In this document: piece after piece, positions 1 through 8,427 of the stretch
Layout: each line of letters opens with the position of its first letter
Numbering within the stretch: position 1 is the first letter of the stretch
Origin: Burkholderia pseudomultivorans
GTDB lineage: Bacteria > Pseudomonadota > Gammaproteobacteria > Burkholderiales > Burkholderiaceae
Assembly: GCF_001718415.1 (NCBI RefSeq)
Contig: NZ_CP013378.1
Span: 186,001 to 250,000 of the forward strand
Direction: 5' to 3'
DNA: 64,000 nt
Notes under the pieces: generated by a model
Seen by the model: the letters and a program-made list of their open reading frames with translations, nothing else
The model's database searches: none
What the model was told of the DNA's origin: nothing
Translations under genes and position numbers: made by a program

Positions 1-88
1 TTTCGACCGGTAAGGCGCCGCGTTCGGCAGCGGCGCCGCCGCACGCCGAACGCCCGCCTTCCCACCCCCGCCAGGCATCCCGCCAATA

Positions 89-2212
89 TCAGAAATCGAC
101 CTTCGCGCTCACGCTCACCGTGCGCGGATCGCCCGGCTTCACGTAGTCGGCGTACTGATATTCCCAGTACCGGCGGTTCAGCACGTTGTCGATCGACGCG
201 CGCAGCGTCAGGTTGTGGCGGCCGATACGCGTCTGGTAGCGTGCGCCGGCGTTGACGACGAGAAAGCCCGGCGCATCGAGGCCGCCCGCCGCGCGCAGCG
301 GTGTCGCGCCCGTGAATTTCGCGTCGACGCCGAGCGTCAGGCCTGGCACGCCCGGCACCGCATAGCCGAGGTCGCCCGCGAACACGAAGCGCGGCGCGCC
401 CGCGACGCGGTTGCCGTTGTTGCCGATCCCGTTCGCATACCACGTGTCGAGCACCATCGCGTCGACGCCCGCGGTCCAGCGCGCGCCGAATTTCGCACGC
501 GCGCCGACTTCGAGCCCCTGGATCATCGATTTGCCGTCCTGCACGTAGACGTTCTCGGCATTCGCGTACTCGGCGCTGCGCTCGATGCGGAACAGCGCGG
601 CCGTCGCGCTCCAGCGCGCGTGCTCGCTCTTGATCCCGAGTTCGTACTGCTTGCTGCGCAGGGGTTTGAGCACTTCACCGGCGTTCGCGTAGACGTCGCC
701 GACGCGGCTGCCGGGCTCGAGCGATTCGGCGTAGCTGGCATAGGCGGTCGTCGTCGGCGCGAGCTTGACCATCACCGCGAAGGTCGGCGTCACGACGCCG
801 TTCTGGCTGTAGCCGGGATCCTCCGCGCCGCTCGGCTCGAACGAGCGCTGTTCGTAGTTCATGTAGCGCACCCCCGCGAGCACCGACCAGCGCTCGGTGA
901 GCTGCACGGTGTCGCTCGCGAACAGCGATTTCTGCGTGATCTCGCTCGTGCGGTACTGGACGAAGCCGTGCGGGCTCGCGTAGCGGTACGGATTCGGCGA
1001 ATAGAGATTGCCGGTGCCGAGCGGCACGTACACGCTGTTCGCCGAATAGTCGTTGGTCTGCTTCTGCCACGACGCGCCGAGCACGATCTGGTGGCTGAAC
1101 GGACCGGTGCGCACCTTGCCCTCGACCATCGCGCGCCACTGGCTGAAGCGGTTGTCCTCCATCCCGACGTAGCGGCTGTCCGAGTAGTCGCCGGCCGCAT
1201 TCTCCAGCGACAGCGTGCTTTCGTTGCGGTCGCGTCTCGACTTGCTGTAGCTGTACGCGACGTCGAGCTGCCAGTCCGGCGCGAGCTGGTACTGCAGGCC
1301 GGCCGTGTAGAGCTGCAGGTTCGTGTTCAGGTACTGGTCCTTGCCGCCGAGGTTCGTCGTGCCGCCGCTGATCGTCGCGGGCAGCGCGCCGCCCGGATAG
1401 CCGCCGACGAACAGCGACGGCGTCTGGCCGGACGCGCGGCGCTCCTGGTACAGCGCGCCGAACGTCACCGACAGGTCGCGCGTGAGGTTCGCCTGCAGCG
1501 CGAGCGACACGGTGTCGCGACGGAGGTTGCCGTCGTTGTACGTCTTGCCTTCTTCATGCGTCGCGTTGAGGCGCGCGCCGAACATGTTGTCCGGCCCGAA
1601 GCGCTGGCCGAGATCGACGTGCTCGCTCCACACGCCGGTGCTGCGATAGCCGACGTCGACGCTGCGCACCGGTTCGGCCGTCGGCTGCTTCGTCACGTAG
1701 TTGACGACGCCGCCGGGCGTCACGAAGCCATACAGAAAACCGCCGAGCCCTTTCAGCAGCTCGACGCGTTCGAGCTGCTCGTAAGGCATCGTGATGCCGT
1801 ACGAGATGAACGGCAGCCCGTCGATCTTGTAGCCGTTCTGCCAGTCGAGCTGCATGCCGCGCACGGTCATGTAGCTGGCCCACGCGCTGTACGCGCCGCT
1901 GTTGTCGGAGACGGATGCGTCGTTCGCGAACACGTCGCCGAGCTTGTATGGCTGGCGCGCCTCGAGTTCTTCCGACGTGACGATCGTCGTCGAGAACGGC
2001 GTGTCGAGCTGGCGGCGCGTGCCGAGCGCGCCGGTCGAGATCTCGTCGGTCAGGTGCTGCGGCGAGTCGTGCGCGGCCGTGATGTTCAGGGGCGGCAGCG
2101 TGGTCGAATCGGCGGGCGTGTCGTCCGCGTGGGCGAGCGACGCGGCGAGACAGGCGAGGGCCGCGGCCAGCTGGCGCGGACGGAACGGAGGGTGGACGAG
2201 ACGGGCGGTCAT
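89..2212 (-). CDS. TonB-dependent siderophore receptor
   Basis: Outer-membrane gated channel that imports a ferric siderophore using TonB-ExbBD energy. The 707-residue protein starts with a cleavable signal peptide ending near SLAHA (about residue 29). A plug domain follows at about 65-175, with the typical segments TSEELEARQPYKLGDVF, MTVRGM and LERVELLKG, then a beta-barrel. The chain ends in aromatic Phe (SAKVDF), the usual outer-membrane insertion signal. Length fits the 650-750 residue family. A Fur-box-like palindrome lies 14 bases upstream of the start, so iron repression is likely. It diverges from a PepSY membrane protein that could reduce or process the imported complex. The ligand cannot be told from sequence; it resembles ferric hydroxamate/ferrioxamine-type receptors only in general architecture. 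Confidence 0.93.
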   Translation of the reverse strand: MTARLVHPPFRPRQLAAALACLAASLAHADDTPADSTTLPPLNITAAHDSPQHLTDEISTGALGTRRQLDTPFSTTIVTSEELEARQPYKLGDVFANDASVSDNSGAYSAWASYMTVRGMQLDWQNGYKIDGLPFISYGITMPYEQLERVELLKGLGGFLYGFVTPGGVVNYVTKQPTAEPVRSVDVGYRSTGVWSEHVDLGQRFGPDNMFGARLNATHEEGKTYNDGNLRRDTVSLALQANLTRDLSVTFGALYQERRASGQTPSLFVGGYPGGALPATISGGTTNLGGKDQYLNTNLQLYTAGLQYQLAPDWQLDVAYSYSKSRRDRNESTLSLENAAGDYSDSRYVGMEDNRFSQWRAMVEGKVRTGPFSHQIVLGASWQKQTNDYSANSVYVPLGTGNLYSPNPYRYASPHGFVQYRTSEITQKSLFASDTVQLTERWSVLAGVRYMNYEQRSFEPSGAEDPGYSQNGVVTPTFAVMVKLAPTTTAYASYAESLEPGSRVGDVYANAGEVLKPLRSKQYELGIKSEHARWSATAALFRIERSAEYANAENVYVQDGKSMIQGLEVGARAKFGARWTAGVDAMVLDTWYANGIGNNGNRVAGAPRFVFAGDLGYAVPGVPGLTLGVDAKFTGATPLRAAGGLDAPGFLVVNAGARYQTRIGRHNLTLRASIDNVLNRRYWEYQYADYVKPGDPRTVSVSAKVDF

Positions 2213-2225
2213 GGTGTCGAATAAA

Positions 2226-2250
2226 AATGCGAGTAAGAATCATTCGCATT
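2226..2250. promoter_or_regulatory. Fur-box-like operator
   Basis: An imperfect palindrome with arms AATGCGA and TCGCATT around GTAAGAATCAT sits just upstream of the TonB receptor start. It lies between that gene and the divergent PepSY gene. The core GAATCATTCGCATT resembles the ferric uptake regulator consensus of alternating NATWAT units. The role is inferred from position and resemblance. Confidence 0.7.
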
Positions 2251-2443
2251 GCGTTAAAATGTCGCGCATCGTATCAAAACCCGCACCACGCGCAACAATT
2301 CCATGCCGCGCGCAAGGGCATCCGGCCCGCGCGCCGCGTCGGCAGGAGCTTGTCGCGCAACGCCCGACACCGATGATCCCTGTCCGTTCGTTCATCCCGG
2401 GCCGCCTTTCGAGCCGGCCCGCTTCCGTTTCTGCGTGCCCGCG

Positions 2444-3679
2444 ATGAAGGCGTTCGTGCGACCGCTATTCGTCCGCCTGCACCGCTGGTTCGGCCTCGCC
2501 ACCGCGTTGTTTCTGTTCGTCGCCGGGCTGACCGGTGCCGTGATTGCGTGGGATCACGAACTCGATGCCGCGCTGAATCCGGATTTCTATGTCGCGCACA
2601 GCGGCGCGAAGCCGCTCGATCCGCTCGCGCTCGCGGATCGCATCGAAGCCGCCGACCCGCGCGTGCAGGTGAGCTACCTGCCGCTCGCCGTTGAGCCGGG
2701 GCATACGCTGCAGGCGGGCGTGATGCCGCGCGTCGATCCCGCGACCGGCCAGCCGCATCCGCTCGATTTCAACCAGATCGCGGTCGATCCGGCGACGGGC
2801 GCCGTACAGGGGCGACGCGAGTGGGGCGCGCTGTCGCTGGCGCGACTCGACCTGATGCCGTTCCTCTACCGGCTGCATTACTCGCTGTTCCTGCCCGTGT
2901 ACGGCGGCGTGAACTTCGGGTTCTGGGTAATGGGCGTCGTCGGCATCGTGTGGGCGGTCGACAGCCTGATCGCGCTGGTGCTCGCGTTTCCGAACCTGAA
3001 AAGCTGGCGCAAGTCGTTCGCGTTTCGCGTGCGGCGCGGCGGCTATCCGCTGGTGTTCGACCTGCATCGCTCGGGCGGTGTGTGGGTGTGGGGGCTGCTG
3101 CTGGTCGTCGCGGTCACGTCGATCTCGATGAACCTCGGCAATCCGGTCGTGCGCCCGCTCGTGTCGCTGTTTTCGCCGCTGGCCGAGACGCCTTACACCA
3201 ATCCGGAGCATTTCCCGCCTGCGCCGCCGGGCAGCAAGGTGCTGCCGCGCGCGCGGATCGTCGAACTCGCGCGCTCGGCCGGACGTGCGGCGGGGATCGC
3301 GGCGCCGCCCGGCGCGCTGCTGTTCGCGCCGGCGATGAATGTCTATGCGGTCGGGTTCTTCGCGCCCGGCAACGACCACGGCGATGTCGGGCTCGGCAAC
3401 GCGTGGCTCTACTGGGACGCGGTGACCGGGCAGCCCGTCGCCGCGCAGGTGCCGGGCCGCGGATCGGCCGGCGACCTGTTCATGCAGGCGCAGTTTCCGT
3501 TGCATTCCGGGCGGATCGCCGGCGTCGCGGGCCGCATCGCGGTGAGCGTGCTCGGGATCGTCATCGCGATGCTGAGCGTGACGGGCATCTGCATCTGGGT
3601 AAAAAAACGCAGTGCACGCGTGCGAGCCGGCCGGAGCGCGCGGCCGGGCGTGCCGGGCGCATCCCGGGCCGTGCGGTGA
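2444..3679 (+). CDS. PepSY-associated TM helix protein
   Basis: Inner-membrane protein of the PepSY-TM family, often encoded beside siderophore receptors and thought to act in ferric-siderophore reduction or processing. The frame is open from 2303, but the start at 2444 (MKAFVRPLFVRLHRWFG) puts the family's conserved N-terminal helix, with its RLHRW motif, at the terminus. From there the product is 411 residues. Four hydrophobic segments are visible: about 14-35, 155-182, 205-225 and 365-387. A large periplasmic loop (about 36-150) carries the PepSY part. The chain ends in a basic tail after ICIWVKK. It shares the upstream region and putative Fur site with the receptor. The reductase role is inference. 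Confidence 0.85.
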   Translation: MKAFVRPLFVRLHRWFGLATALFLFVAGLTGAVIAWDHELDAALNPDFYVAHSGAKPLDPLALADRIEAADPRVQVSYLPLAVEPGHTLQAGVMPRVDPATGQPHPLDFNQIAVDPATGAVQGRREWGALSLARLDLMPFLYRLHYSLFLPVYGGVNFGFWVMGVVGIVWAVDSLIALVLAFPNLKSWRKSFAFRVRRGGYPLVFDLHRSGGVWVWGLLLVVAVTSISMNLGNPVVRPLVSLFSPLAETPYTNPEHFPPAPPGSKVLPRARIVELARSAGRAAGIAAPPGALLFAPAMNVYAVGFFAPGNDHGDVGLGNAWLYWDAVTGQPVAAQVPGRGSAGDLFMQAQFPLHSGRIAGVAGRIAVSVLGIVIAMLSVTGICIWVKKRSARVRAGRSARPGVPGASRAVR

Positions 3680-3712
3680 GTGAAACGGGCGGCGGGCGCA
3701 GGCGCGCCGTCG

Positions 3713-4315
3713 TCACCCGGCCTTGCGCCGCCGCGCCGGCTGCTTGCCGGCGAGCGCCGCGCATTGCGCGTGGCACGGGCAGCCCGCCTCGTGATCGTTG
3801 ACCATGCCGGTCGCCTGCATCAGCGCATAGCAGATCGTCGAGCCGACGAACTTGCAGCCGTACGCCTTCAGCGCCTTGCTGAGCGCGTCGGAGCGCTCGG
3901 TCGACGCGGGTGCGTCGCGATACGACTGCCATGCATTCTGGATCGGCGTGTGATCGACGAACGACCACAGGAATTGCGCGAACGATCCGTGTTCGTCGCG
4001 GATCCGCTGCACGGCGCGCGCATTGACGACCGCGGCTTCCACCTTCGCGCGGTTGCGCACGATGCCCGGATCCTCCAGCAGCTTCTCGATGCGCTTCGGC
4101 GTGAAGCGCGCGACGGCGTCGACGTCGAAATCGGCGAAGGCCTCGCGGTAGCCGGCGCGCTTGTTCAGGATCGTCGACCACGACAGCCCGGCCTGCGCGC
4201 CTTCGAGGATCAGCATTTCGAACAGGTGACGGTCGTCGTGCGACGGCACGCCCCACTCGGTATCGTGATAGTGAGCGTCCGCTTCCGTTTTTACCCAGTT
4301 GCATCGCTGCGACAT
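3713..4315 (-). CDS. tag: DNA-3-methyladenine glycosylase I
   Basis: Base-excision repair enzyme that removes 3-methyladenine from alkylated DNA. The 200-residue product matches Tag along its length. It has an N-terminal RCNWV with the zinc-ligand Cys5 and His17 in HYHDTEWGVP. The conserved core EGAQAGLSW follows, then KFVGSTICYALMQA and a C-terminal zinc half-site DHEAGCPCH. The last about 20 residues are a basic extension (KQPARRRKAG). It stands alone and convergent to the PepSY gene, with only 33 bases between stops. Confidence 0.95.
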   Translation of the reverse strand: MSQRCNWVKTEADAHYHDTEWGVPSHDDRHLFEMLILEGAQAGLSWSTILNKRAGYREAFADFDVDAVARFTPKRIEKLLEDPGIVRNRAKVEAAVVNARAVQRIRDEHGSFAQFLWSFVDHTPIQNAWQSYRDAPASTERSDALSKALKAYGCKFVGSTICYALMQATGMVNDHEAGCPCHAQCAALAGKQPARRRKAG

Positions 4316-4457
4316 CGTGTGCCCCGTTTCCCGTATCGATTCGACCGCGCCAGCATAGCGGAAGCCCCGTTCGCGGAACAGCCGGCCGAACGGCAGATGG
4401 GCGCGCGGCGCCGATCCGGTTAAGCTTGGCGCCTGTTCGAATCAGCGGGATCAACGC

Positions 4458-5339
4458 ATGACGGCATTACTTTTTGCGATCGGCATCGACGGCGGCGGCA
4501 CCGGCACGCGCGCGGTGCTGGCCGATCGGCACGGGCGCGAACTCGCGCAGGGGCGCGGCGGCCCGTCGGGGCTCGGCCTCGGCATCGAGCGCGCGTGGGC
4601 GTCGATCGGCGCGGCCTGCGCGGACGCGTTCACGCACGCGGGACTCGCGTTCGACTGGTCGCAGTGCGCGCTCGGCTGCGGGCTTGCCGGCGTCAACAAT
4701 GCGGCGTGGCTGGCCGCGTTCCGCGCGCAGGCGCCGCTCGCCGCACTCGCGATCGAAAGCGATGCGTATACGACGGTCGTCGGCGGGCATGGCGGCGCGC
4801 CGGGGCTGATCGTCGCGCTCGGCACCGGCAGCATCGCGGCGGCGCTCGACGCGGGCGGCGTCTGCCGGATCGCGGGCGGCTTCGGCTTCCCGTCCGGCGA
4901 CGAGGCGAGCGGCGCATGGCTCGGCATGCGCGCGCTCGCCTACGCGCAGCAGGCGCTCGACGGGCGCGTACCGCGCGACGCGTTTGCGCAGGCGCTGCTC
5001 GCCGAAACGGGCGCGCAGGATCGCGACGCGCTGGTCCAGTGGTCGTGCGACGCGAACCAGACGATCTACGCGCGCCTCGCGCCGCTCGTGTTCGCGCATC
5101 GTTCGCATCCCGTCGCGGGCGCGCTGATCGCGCAGGCCGGCGAGGAGATCGGCAAGATGATCGATGCGCTCGATCCGGAAGGTGCGCTGCCGGTCGCGCT
5201 GTGCGGCGGGCTGGCCGAGCCGTTGGCGCCGGCCGTGCCGGCGCGTCACGTCGCGCGGTTGCGCGCGCCGCTGGAGGACTCCGCGCACGGCGCGTTGCGG
5301 CTCGCGCTGCAGGCGTTGCGGGCGGCGGAGGGAGGTTGA
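4458..5339 (+). CDS. BadF/BadG/BcrA/BcrD-type ATPase (N-acetylglucosamine kinase-like)
   Basis: Member of the ASKHA sugar-kinase fold, 293 residues. The phosphate-1 loop GIDGGGTGTRAVLAD lies at about 8-22. The phosphate-2 region ALGTGSIAAAL is near 120, followed by GGFGFPSGDEASGAWLG, typical of GlcNAc kinases. An adenosine-type ALCGGLAEPL motif lies near 250. Bacterial relatives phosphorylate N-acetylglucosamine or glucosamine; the substrate here is inferred only. The gene is not next to phosphotransferase or amino-sugar catabolic genes, so context does not help. The start is the ATG at 4458, where the glycine-rich loop follows seven residues later. Confidence 0.82.
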   Translation: MTALLFAIGIDGGGTGTRAVLADRHGRELAQGRGGPSGLGLGIERAWASIGAACADAFTHAGLAFDWSQCALGCGLAGVNNAAWLAAFRAQAPLAALAIESDAYTTVVGGHGGAPGLIVALGTGSIAAALDAGGVCRIAGGFGFPSGDEASGAWLGMRALAYAQQALDGRVPRDAFAQALLAETGAQDRDALVQWSCDANQTIYARLAPLVFAHRSHPVAGALIAQAGEEIGKMIDALDPEGALPVALCGGLAEPLAPAVPARHVARLRAPLEDSAHGALRLALQALRAAEGG

Positions 5340-6025
5340 CGGCGGCTGACAGCGGCGGTTTCGGCCGAGAGTGGGCGCGGCTTGGCCTCGACGACCGACA
5401 CGGCCGGGCCGGCCGCCGAGGCCGGTTGTCGACCTGAGCGGGTTGATGAGCGGCGGCCACGGGATCATCGGCACAATCCGGTGGACCGATCCATCGCAGA
5501 CACGACGGCCGACCGCCCCGACGGCCTGGCGAACTGGCGAACTGGCGAACTGGCGAACTGGCGAACTGGCGAACTGGCGAACTGGCGAACTGGCGAACTG
5601 GCGAACTGGCGAACTGGCGAACTGGCGAACTGGCGAACTGGCGATCTGGCGATCTGGCGATCTGGCGATCTGGCGATCTGGCGACCCGGCGCCCCGGCGT
5701 CCCGGCGTCCCGGCGTCCCGGCGCCCCGGCGCCCCGGCGCCCCGGCGACCCGGCGACCCGGCGACCCGGCGATCCGGCGGTCCGGCGGTCCGGCGATCCG
5801 GCGATCCGGCGACCGGCGCAAGCCGATCGACTGGACCGGCCCACCGGCAACCGGCAACTGACCGGAGCGATCTGGCGCCCGGCGAAACGCGATCGCCCCG
5901 ACCGACCGGATAACAGGCAACCTCCGACCGACCGCCGCCCCTTCCCGCCAACCACCCAACGCCCACCCCCGCACGACGTTAAAATGGCGATTCCGCAGAC
6001 CTATGCGCGTCTTCCGCCCCGCCCC
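5340..6025. other. Long intergenic region with octamer array
   Basis: No credible gene lies in these 686 bases. Open frames that cross it translate to low-complexity repeats caused by the octamer array at 5528-5807. The last about 200 bases are C/A-rich and lead to the HAD phosphatase start; no clear promoter hexamers stand out. Confidence 0.7.
5528..5807. repeat. 35-unit octamer tandem array (GGCGNNCN)
   Basis: A head-to-tail array of 8-base units. The first 14 copies are GGCGAACT (5528-5639), followed by 5 copies of GGCGATCT (5640-5679). Then come 16 units of the form GGCGNNCC (5680-5807), themselves in short homogeneous runs: GGCGTCCC x3, GGCGCCCC x3, GGCGACCC x3, GGCGGTCC x2 and GGCGATCC. 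Because 8 is not a multiple of 3, all three frames stay open and give artefactual repeat proteins. The block structure suggests expansion by slippage followed by point change and re-expansion. Confidence 0.97.
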
Positions 6026-6850
6026 ATGTACAAAGTCATCGCCACCGATCTCGACGGCACCCTGCTCAACAGCGATCACCAGCTCGATCCGTACACGATC
6101 GAGACTGTCCGCCGGCTCGACCGCGACGGCCTGCAGTTCGTGATCGCGACCGGGCGTCACTACGCGGACGTCGCGGGCATCCGCGACGTGCTCGGCATCC
6201 GGCCGTACCTGATCACGTCGAACGGCGCGCGTGTGCATGCGCCCGACGACACGACGATTCACGCGCAGGACATCGACCCGGCGATCGTCCGCGGCCTCGT
6301 GCAGCCGGAAGTCGCCGGCGCGCACGGCCGCGTGATCGTCAACCTGTTCACCGACCAGGGCTGGCTGATCGACCGCGACGCGCCGCACCTGCTCGAATTC
6401 CACCAGGACTCGGGTTTCCGGTACGACGTGATCGACATGGCCGCGCACGACGGCGCCGATATCGCGAAGGTGCTGTACATCGGCGATCCGGCCGATCTGG
6501 CGGTGGTCGCCGAGCAGATGCAGGTGCGCTACGGCGATGCGCTGTACGTCACGTACTCGCTGCCCGACTGCCTCGAGGTGATGACCGCGAACGTGTCGAA
6601 GGGGCGTGCGCTGCGCGCGGTGCTCGGGCGGCTCGGCGTCGATGCCGGCCACTGCATCGCGTTCGGCGACAACATGAACGACATCGACCTGCTCGAAACC
6701 GCCGGTCACGCGTTCATGATGAACAACGCGAACCCCGACCTGATCGCGCGCCTGCCGCATATCCCGCGCATCGGCAACAACTTCGACGCGGGCGTCGCGC
6801 GGCACCTGCGCACGCTGTTCTCGCTCGAGGACAAGGTCGCCGCGTCCTGA
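6026..6850 (+). CDS. Cof-type HAD-IIB phosphatase
   Basis: Haloacid-dehalogenase-superfamily hydrolase of the Cof/YbiV type, probably a phosphatase for sugar phosphates or a related metabolite. HAD motif I DLDGTLLNSD lies at about residues 7-16, motif II ITSNGARV near 65, and motif III/IV GDNMNDIDLLE near 215. The cap domain between them is the C2 type. The frame is open from 5984, but the ATG at 6026 places MYKVIATDLDGT at the N-terminus as in the family, giving 274 residues. It sits alone, convergent with aqpZ. Confidence 0.88.
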   Translation: MYKVIATDLDGTLLNSDHQLDPYTIETVRRLDRDGLQFVIATGRHYADVAGIRDVLGIRPYLITSNGARVHAPDDTTIHAQDIDPAIVRGLVQPEVAGAHGRVIVNLFTDQGWLIDRDAPHLLEFHQDSGFRYDVIDMAAHDGADIAKVLYIGDPADLAVVAEQMQVRYGDALYVTYSLPDCLEVMTANVSKGRALRAVLGRLGVDAGHCIAFGDNMNDIDLLETAGHAFMMNNANPDLIARLPHIPRIGNNFDAGVARHLRTLFSLEDKVAAS

Positions 6851-6873
6851 GCGCGCCCGTTCGCGCAGCAATG

Positions 6874-6899
6874 AAAAACGGGCGCCAGCGGCGCCCGTT
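6874..6899 (-). terminator. Terminator between HAD gene and aqpZ
   Basis: A perfect 10-bp stem (AACGGGCGCC / GGCGCCCGTT) with a 3-base loop. Read on the minus strand it is followed by TTTTT, so it suits aqpZ. On the plus strand the T tract is weak, so it may be only partly bidirectional. Confidence 0.75.
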
Positions 6900-6970
6900 G
6901 AAATGACTTGCCTCGGATCTTGTTCGACAGCGTGAGGCTCGCTGCTCTGCTCGCGTGACCCCGTAGTGTT

Positions 6971-7714
6971 TTATTCGCTTGTGCGAGCGGATGCCGGCAG
7001 CAGGTCGACGGCGTCGTCACGCCCCGCGACCAGCGGGTAGATGATCCCGGCCAGAGCCGCGCCGATCAGCGGCGCCACCCAGAACAGCCAGAGCTGGCCG
7101 ATCGCATCGCCGCCGACGAACAGCGCCGGGCCGGTCGAGCGCGCCGGGTTCACCGACGTGTTGGTGACCGGGATCGAGATCAGGTGAATCAGCGTCAGGC
7201 ACAGCCCGATCGCGATCGGCGCGAAGCCGGCCGGCACGCCGCGCTTGTCGGTCGCGCCGAGGATCACGAACAGGAAGAAGCCCGTCATCACGACTTCGCA
7301 GATGAACGATGCGCCGAGCGAGTAGTGGCCCGGCGAGCGTTCGCCGAAGCCGTTCGTCGCAAAGCCGCTGCCGACGACGTCGAAGCCCGGCTTGCCGGTT
7401 GCGATCAGGTACAGCACGAAGGCGCCGAGCGTCGCGCCGACGACCTGCGCGACGATGTACGGCGCGAGGTCGCGAGCCGGGAAGCGGCCGGCGACCGTCA
7501 GGCCGACGCTCACGGCCGGGTTCAGGTGGCATCCGGAAATATGGCCGATCGCGAACGCCATTGTCAGCACGGTCAGGCCGAAGGCCAGCGCGACGCCGGC
7601 AAAGCCGATGCCGAGGCCCGGGAAGGCGGCGGCCAGCACGGCGCTGCCGCACCCGCCGAGCACCAGCCAGAACGTGCCGAATACCTCTGCAGCGAGCCGC
7701 TGAGAAAGATTCAT
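6971..7714 (-). CDS. aqpZ: Aquaporin Z
   Basis: Inner-membrane water channel of the MIP family. Both pore-lining NPA boxes are present, HLNPAVS in the first half and SVNPARS in the second. The arginine and the preceding [11 protein letters not shown] segment match the narrow water-selective filter of AqpZ rather than glycerol facilitators. The start at 7714 ([18 protein letters not shown]) gives 247 residues, close to the usual 230-250. The frame is open further upstream, but that basic leader is not part of the family. No partner genes are nearby. Confidence 0.94.
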   Translation of the reverse strand: MNLSQRLAAEVFGTFWLVLGGCGSAVLAAAFPGLGIGFAGVALAFGLTVLTMAFAIGHISGCHLNPAVSVGLTVAGRFPARDLAPYIVAQVVGATLGAFVLYLIATGKPGFDVVGSGFATNGFGERSPGHYSLGASFICEVVMTGFFLFVILGATDKRGVPAGFAPIAIGLCLTLIHLISIPVTNTSVNPARSTGPALFVGGDAIGQLWLFWVAPLIGAALAGIIYPLVAGRDDAVDLLPASARTSE

Positions 7715-8012
7715 GTAAGGACCTCGTTCAAGTGGATTGAAGACAAACCGGCGGCGGCGATACATTTATCCATCCGCCGGAATTGGTCTGGATTATAGGA
7801 AATGAATCGAGGCCGGGAGGGTCAACGATTGTTAAATTTGAATGGCCGGGGAATCGGCTTTATTAGAATAAGTCCGCATTCTCGATATACGCGAATCGGT
7901 TAAAAATGCCTGCATTTATTTCGAAGGACACGGTGGCAGTGCGGATGACGTAGCGGGTGGCCGTGTCCCGGCGGATTCGCCGGGCCGCATCATGGAAAAG
8001 GGGAGTCGAAAA

Positions 8013-8309
8013 ATGTCTCAATACGCGAAACTCAAGGCGCAGATCGCAGATTTGCAGGCTCAGGCGGACGAGGTGCGTCGTCAGGAAGTGGCGGCCGTCA
8101 TCGCGGACGTCCAGCGCATGATTGCCGAATACGGGTTGACGGCCCAGGACCTGGGATTCGCGGAACGAGCGCGACGCGGCCGCCCGCCGAAAAAGGCGCC
8201 GCTGCCGCCGAAATATCGCGATCCGAAGACGGGCGCGACATGGAGTGGCCGCGGCAAGCCGCCGAATTGGATCGCCGGCAAAAACCGCGATCGTTTCCTG
8301 ATGGAATGA
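8013..8309 (+). CDS. H-NS family DNA-binding protein (first copy)
   Basis: Small nucleoid-associated silencer. The 98-residue product has an N-terminal coiled-coil (about 1-45, AKLKAQIADLQAQADEVRRQ) for oligomerisation. A basic linker GRPPKKAP follows, then the C-terminal H-NS DNA-binding motif KYRDPKTGATWSGRGKPP and the usual IAGKNRDRF ending. The ATG at 8013 is chosen over 7992 because GGGGAG lies at the right distance before it. A second, similar gene lies at 42333. The upstream region is clearly more AT-rich than the surroundings, as often seen for autoregulated hns genes. Confidence 0.93.
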   Translation: MSQYAKLKAQIADLQAQADEVRRQEVAAVIADVQRMIAEYGLTAQDLGFAERARRGRPPKKAPLPPKYRDPKTGATWSGRGKPPNWIAGKNRDRFLME

Positions 8310-8324
8310 CTGAAAGGTAAAAAG

Positions 8325-8353
8325 AAAGAGCCGCATCGTCGATGCGGCTCTTT
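8325..8353 (+). terminator. Rho-independent terminator of H-NS gene
   Basis: A 13-bp perfect stem (AAAGAGCCGCATC / GATGCGGCTCTTT) with a 3-base loop, just after the stop of the H-NS gene. A T-rich tail continues through about 8379. The A run on the other side lets it also serve the convergent glycosyltransferase. Confidence 0.85.
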
Positions 8354-8427
8354 GGTTGCCTCTTTGGTTTTTCGCGCGCCGATTTCGCGCGCGATTTTTA
8401 CCGAATATTTCCTGCCATATTCCGGTG

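Noticed and set aside
5528..5807. CRISPR array
   Set aside because: Units are 8 bases with no spacers, and no cas genes are present.
5371..5913. Frames encoding LANWRTGE-type peptide repeats
   Set aside because: They arise because an 8-base tandem unit keeps all frames open. There is no ribosome site, no conserved flanks and no support outside the array.
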